Shown here one piece after another: positions 61,272 to 64,000 of a stretch of 64,000 bases of DNA (position 1 is the first letter of the stretch; every line of letters begins with the position of its first letter). Below the pieces are notes generated by a model. That model was not told where the DNA came from. It searched no databases and was given only the letters and a program-made list of their open reading frames with translations. The stretch spans positions 2,778,181 to 2,842,180 of the forward strand of contig OX424570.1 of assembly GCA_949152475.1 (NCBI GenBank). The letters are read 5' to 3'. Source of the stretch: Terebella lapidaria. Taxonomy: Eukaryota > Annelida > Polychaeta > Terebellida > Terebellidae. Position numbers and translations under genes: made by a program.

Positions 61272-61726
61272 CGTTTTCATCTGACTTTGACAAAATTCGA
61301 ACAGGACCGAGCGACTATCATACTGCTCCAGCCCTAGAAATTTCAGATCGATCGGACCGTTTGCCTTTGAGTTATGAGCGCAGACATTTGCACTGAAACG
61401 TCGCTGACAAAAAATCACCGAAATCGTGACCCTCAATTTTTCGACATCGGGCGATAATAGAGAGTTTTCGTCGTACGACCATCGGCCGTACACCATAGGG
61501 TCGGGAATTGGCCAAAGAAAAATACAAAATTAGTTTAAGAAATTAATATTCATTAGAACTAGAATTATAGTCAATTATGTGATTTTCTCTTTTTTCGTTG
61601 CCATGGCAACAATTTTTTTCTGATTTTGACAAAAATTGAGGAGGACCGAGCCACGGTGATACCGCTTCTTCCCTATAAATTTCAGGACGATCGGACCATT
61701 CGGTTTTGAGTTATGCGCGCGGACAG

Positions 61727-61748
61727 ACAAACAAACAAACAAACAAAC
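61727..61748 (-). repeat. (CAAA)n microsatellite, TTTG on the element strand
   Basis: About five CAAA units followed by CAGACAAACAGAC. It sits between the hairpin end and the head, as the TTTG tract does in the 257-bp-core element. Confidence 0.9.
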
Positions 61749-62103
61749 AGACAAACAGACATACAAACTGACAGACCCAATTACAATACCCTCTGCCCCT
61801 ATCGGGGCGAGGGTAATTATGTGAATCATATGTTTGACAGGAAGTTATCCAATCCTAGCATCAGCACTAGAATGAATCAGATTCAGGATGACGTTGTGTA
61901 ATCCAGTATCGAGATGTACTGACAGTCAGAGAACGTAGCTGGAAAGGAACAGGGAGATTCATCGTAATAGGTGATAAATCAGTGATGAACTAGTTCATAT
62001 TCAGCTCCAATCAGCCAATTGTTTCTGAGTTCATTGCCATGCAATATCGTGTGGTTCATATTAAACACAAATGCATATTTTGACTGATGATTCGGACATT
62101 CGG

Positions 62104-62142
62104 ACTTCGGACATTTGACTGATGATTATCAATGTCCGAAGT
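62104..62142. repeat. Perfect 12-bp-stem hairpin
   Basis: ACTTCGGACATT (62104-62115) and AATGTCCGAAGT (62131-62142) are exact complements around a 15-nt loop. The preceding 25 bases contain partial repeats of the arm (TTCGGACATTCGG), so the structure may have grown by local duplication. Confidence 0.85.
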
Positions 62143-63200
62143 GGCTTGCAAATGTACTCTTCCTTTATTTTGTTTTTGTGACAAATATATAGAAACCTGA
62201 TTCAAGGTGCCCATCTGGACCAGAAACGACGAAACCACAAGGTTTATTGGAAAACATTTTTATTTGGTTTCCTGGATACTTTCGTTTCACTCAAGTCCAG
62301 TTTGGCAAGTTGAGTCGAACCACTGTGGTGCTCAAAGTAATATCACCCACATGTCCGAATATCAGAATAAATCCAAATTTGGGTTTTACTGATAGCTCGG
62401 CGATTGTGCTTCATTAGAATTCAGGAAACACCTGTGGACAATCTGTCCCAATCGAGTTGACTCTCCAGAGGAAGACTTAGTGGCACAACTGAACGTAAGT
62501 CACACTGAAATAGCCCTACTTAGTCCGGCAATGGTTCTTTGGGGGTCGATTTCACAAAATAACCCCGACAGCATAGAAGAATTGGGATTTTCTGCGTTCT
62601 CGGGATCGTGTGTGGAATCATATTCATATTTGTTGATAAAACAGTTTGTTTCGTTTGTATGTAATGTAGCTATCGGCGTAGCAAGTGAGTCGGAAATGTG
62701 CGCAGATTTTTTCCTCATGGTTATAAGATTCTCCGTGATTACTAAAGAGAGATGCTCCGTAGTGATTGAATGGATTTGCTCCATCCCGAAACCGCAGAGT
62801 GGCATCTCCAATCCCAGTTGTTCCAGAATCCAAATCGTTTGATTTAAATGGTTCTGTTTCAGACCTTTGCTCTCAAAAAGATTTAGTGAGACATTTCTTT
62901 AATAATTCATAGGCCTGTGCTCATGAGTTGTAGAATATGGCCACAGAAGGCTACATGCCCATATCCCATATCCAAGAGAGATGATAGAATATATTTGTTT
63001 GGTATATCATTCATGTGTTTCCCATTCAAGGAGTTCCATTATCATGCTCAGAATATTCAAACTGTTTCCAATGAGTTCAACGCTCAAATTATTATGCCCC
63101 AGATCAAACTTAATTATGCCTCTTTCTCACATTGTCCAGGCTGATTTATTCCAGATTTTTCAAAAACAAATTTTAGTTTACCATAATTCGAGGAAGCAAT

Positions 63201-64000
63201 GTTAGTTGGAGAGTATGCGTTGCACACAGCGGGTTCGAAATACATTTTTTCCATAGTAAAGTATTAATTAATTTGATATAATTATGGTCGTCAAACGTTA
63301 ATATCCGTAGTAAATATAAGCGAAACTTATGGAATCAGCTGTTAAATGTTTTACTCCTACTGGATACTGTCATTGATATAGGAAGTGCAGAGTTCATGTG
63401 TTATACTTACTTACAGCACTTCAAGTATTTATTATTTCTGGCTGCTTCTTTTTTTATGGTAGATTTTGTACATACAAGTTATACGAGTCGAGGTTAGCTT
63501 CCCATTATCTCAGTAGTTGTGAAAAGTTATTTCGCAGAGATCGATCGTTTTCACCAAACCAGCTCAGGTTCTATAGAGGTAGATTGGGCCAACTACGGAA
63601 TTAATATGAGACTCTAATTATATTAAACGGAATGTTCAAAAGTTGTCGTGTACTGTACTTTAACAGGCAGAATAGAATGAACTATTGGATGTCTAATGAA
63701 AGGAAGCGTGGTTTTATTTACCCCTGCAGGCCAGTTGGCTATGTATGGTATTATGGTCCCTCTTGTACTCCATATTCCCCCCCCCCCCCCCCCGAGAGTT
63801 AAGCAAACGACCGTTATTGGTTTTATCTTTCAGTGTAGCACCATTACACTTTGGATTCAAATTGATTGTTCCATTCTTTCCAAAAAGGTTTAGTTCTTCT
63901 TCCAATTGTTCTAATGTTTTACTGTTTAAATACCTCATACTAAAGCGATATTTTCAATTTCGGTTTGTTATAATTGCATTAACTCAATTATTGTGTTGAT
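63201..64000 (+). repeat. Third large unit, copy 5 (cut by window end)
   Basis: Matches copy 4 from its start: TAATTAATTTGATATAATTA, GGTCGTCAAACGTTA, TACTGTCATTGAT, CTTACTTACAGCACTTCAAG and TATCTCAGTAGTTGTGAAAA. It includes the run of 17 C at 63777-63793. Overlapping frames exist on both strands around that run, and I take them as chance. Confidence 0.5.
63777..63793 (+). repeat. Homopolymer run of 17 C
   Basis: Seventeen C between CCATATT and GAGAGTTAAG. On the minus strand this is a G17 run able to form G-quadruplex-type structure. Its length is likely to be unreliable in the assembly. Confidence 0.9.

Larger units (their letters stand above)
60480..61680 (-). repeat. 339-bp tandem array
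   Basis: CGTTGCCATGGCAAC lies at 60608, 60918, 61257 and 61596. The last two intervals are 339 bp and the first is 310 bp because one unit lacks about 29 bp (the TTGACAAAATTCGAAC section). Units also carry GTCGTACGACCATCGG, TTTTCGACATCGGGCGATAA, GTTATGAGCGCAGACATTTG and GAATTGGCCAAAGAAAAATA. Confidence 0.9.
60432..61814 (-). mobile_element. Element with 339-bp core array and hairpin end
   Basis: Ends are exact 10-bp inverted repeats, ACCCTCGCCC at 60432 and GGGCGAGGGT at 61805-61814. Read on the minus strand the element starts with a hairpin (61814-61788, ACCCTCGCCCC pairing with GGGGCAGAGGGT with one bulge). It continues with GTCTGTCAG, a TTTG-type tract, CGCGCGCATAACTCAAAACC and GGTCCGATCGTCCTGAAATT, then about 3.5 core units. 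The same plan as the 257-bp and 328-bp elements, in opposite orientation. Comparison with copy 3 of the third large unit supports insertion. No clear target duplication is seen. Confidence 0.7.
59861..63200 (+). repeat. Third large unit, copy 4 (interrupted)
   Basis: Left part 59870-60431 and right part 61815-63200 together align with copy 3: AATTATCTGGGATACTGTC, TCTCAGTAGTTATGAAGAG, GTTAACCAACAGG, then after the insertion ATCAGCACTAGAATGA, TGTGGACAATCTGTCCCAAT and CCTGTGCTCATGAG. The 1383-bp element 60432-61814 is inserted between TTACCAACAGG-type and CAGCACTAGAA-type sequence, which are about 80 bp apart in copy 3. Confidence 0.6.

Noticed and set aside
62480..62842. 120-codon plus-strand frame overlapped by 103- and 69-codon minus-strand frames
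   Set aside because: Three frames compete over the same DNA, none has a recognised motif, and the left part is shared repeat sequence. I cannot choose one.

Overview
This window looks like non-coding genomic DNA from a eukaryote, most likely a marine invertebrate animal. It is AT-rich, has no long open reading frame, no operon-like gene order and no ribosomal RNA gene. It is dominated by interspersed and tandem repeats: elements carrying minisatellites, a degraded tRNA-like copy, a hAT-like end, and short inverted-repeat elements resembling Tc1/mariner derivatives. The style resembles repeat-rich mollusc, echinoderm, hemichordate or brachiopod DNA. That placement is an impression and is not backed by any gene. 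I identify no protein-coding gene with confidence. The best candidate is a two-exon minus-strand model at 41044-41849 encoding a cysteine-pair protein of unknown function.

Layout. (1) Positions 1-34000 hold a diverged array of a multi-kilobase unit seen about three times (roughly 0.5-5.6 kb, 17.5-22.7 kb and 23.4-34 kb). The copies are recognised by the same short markers recurring in the same order, and other repeats interrupt them. (2) The copies are broken by elements that share one design: a terminal hairpin, a tetranucleotide or trinucleotide microsatellite, a head region, a tandem core array, and a short inverted copy of the terminus at the far end. Family C (core unit 134 bp) occurs at 2750-3887, 27851-29012, 30320-31960 and 32014-32735. 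A family with a 257-bp core occupies 5609-7557. A 328-bp satellite in four blocks fills 7791-16880, and two of those blocks are recent near-identical copies of each other. (3) Positions 34000-50000 hold a second multi-kilobase duplication (38680-40880 and 43290-45680, with a fragment near 35.7 kb), the candidate gene, a 29-bp-stem hairpin at 42380-42454 and an element of about 830 bp with long inverted ends at 48455-49287. (4) Positions 50800-64000 hold a third diverged array of about 2-2.6 kb units, in five copies. The fourth copy is interrupted by a 1383-bp element (60432-61814) with a 339-bp core repeat.

The most unusual pattern is that each of the four tandem cores repeats a sequence matching a textbook animal transcription-factor site. 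The 328-bp core carries TGACGTCA (CREB/ATF). The 134-bp core carries AGGTCAAAGGTCA on its minus strand (nuclear-receptor DR1). The 339-bp core carries GTTGCCATGGCAAC (RFX X-box). The 257-bp core carries ACCGGAAGT (ETS). The four families also share a short kernel around TCTGAAATTT near the head. The sequence shows the architecture and the motifs directly. That they are mobile (perhaps Helentron-like non-autonomous) elements, or that the sites bind protein, is inference.
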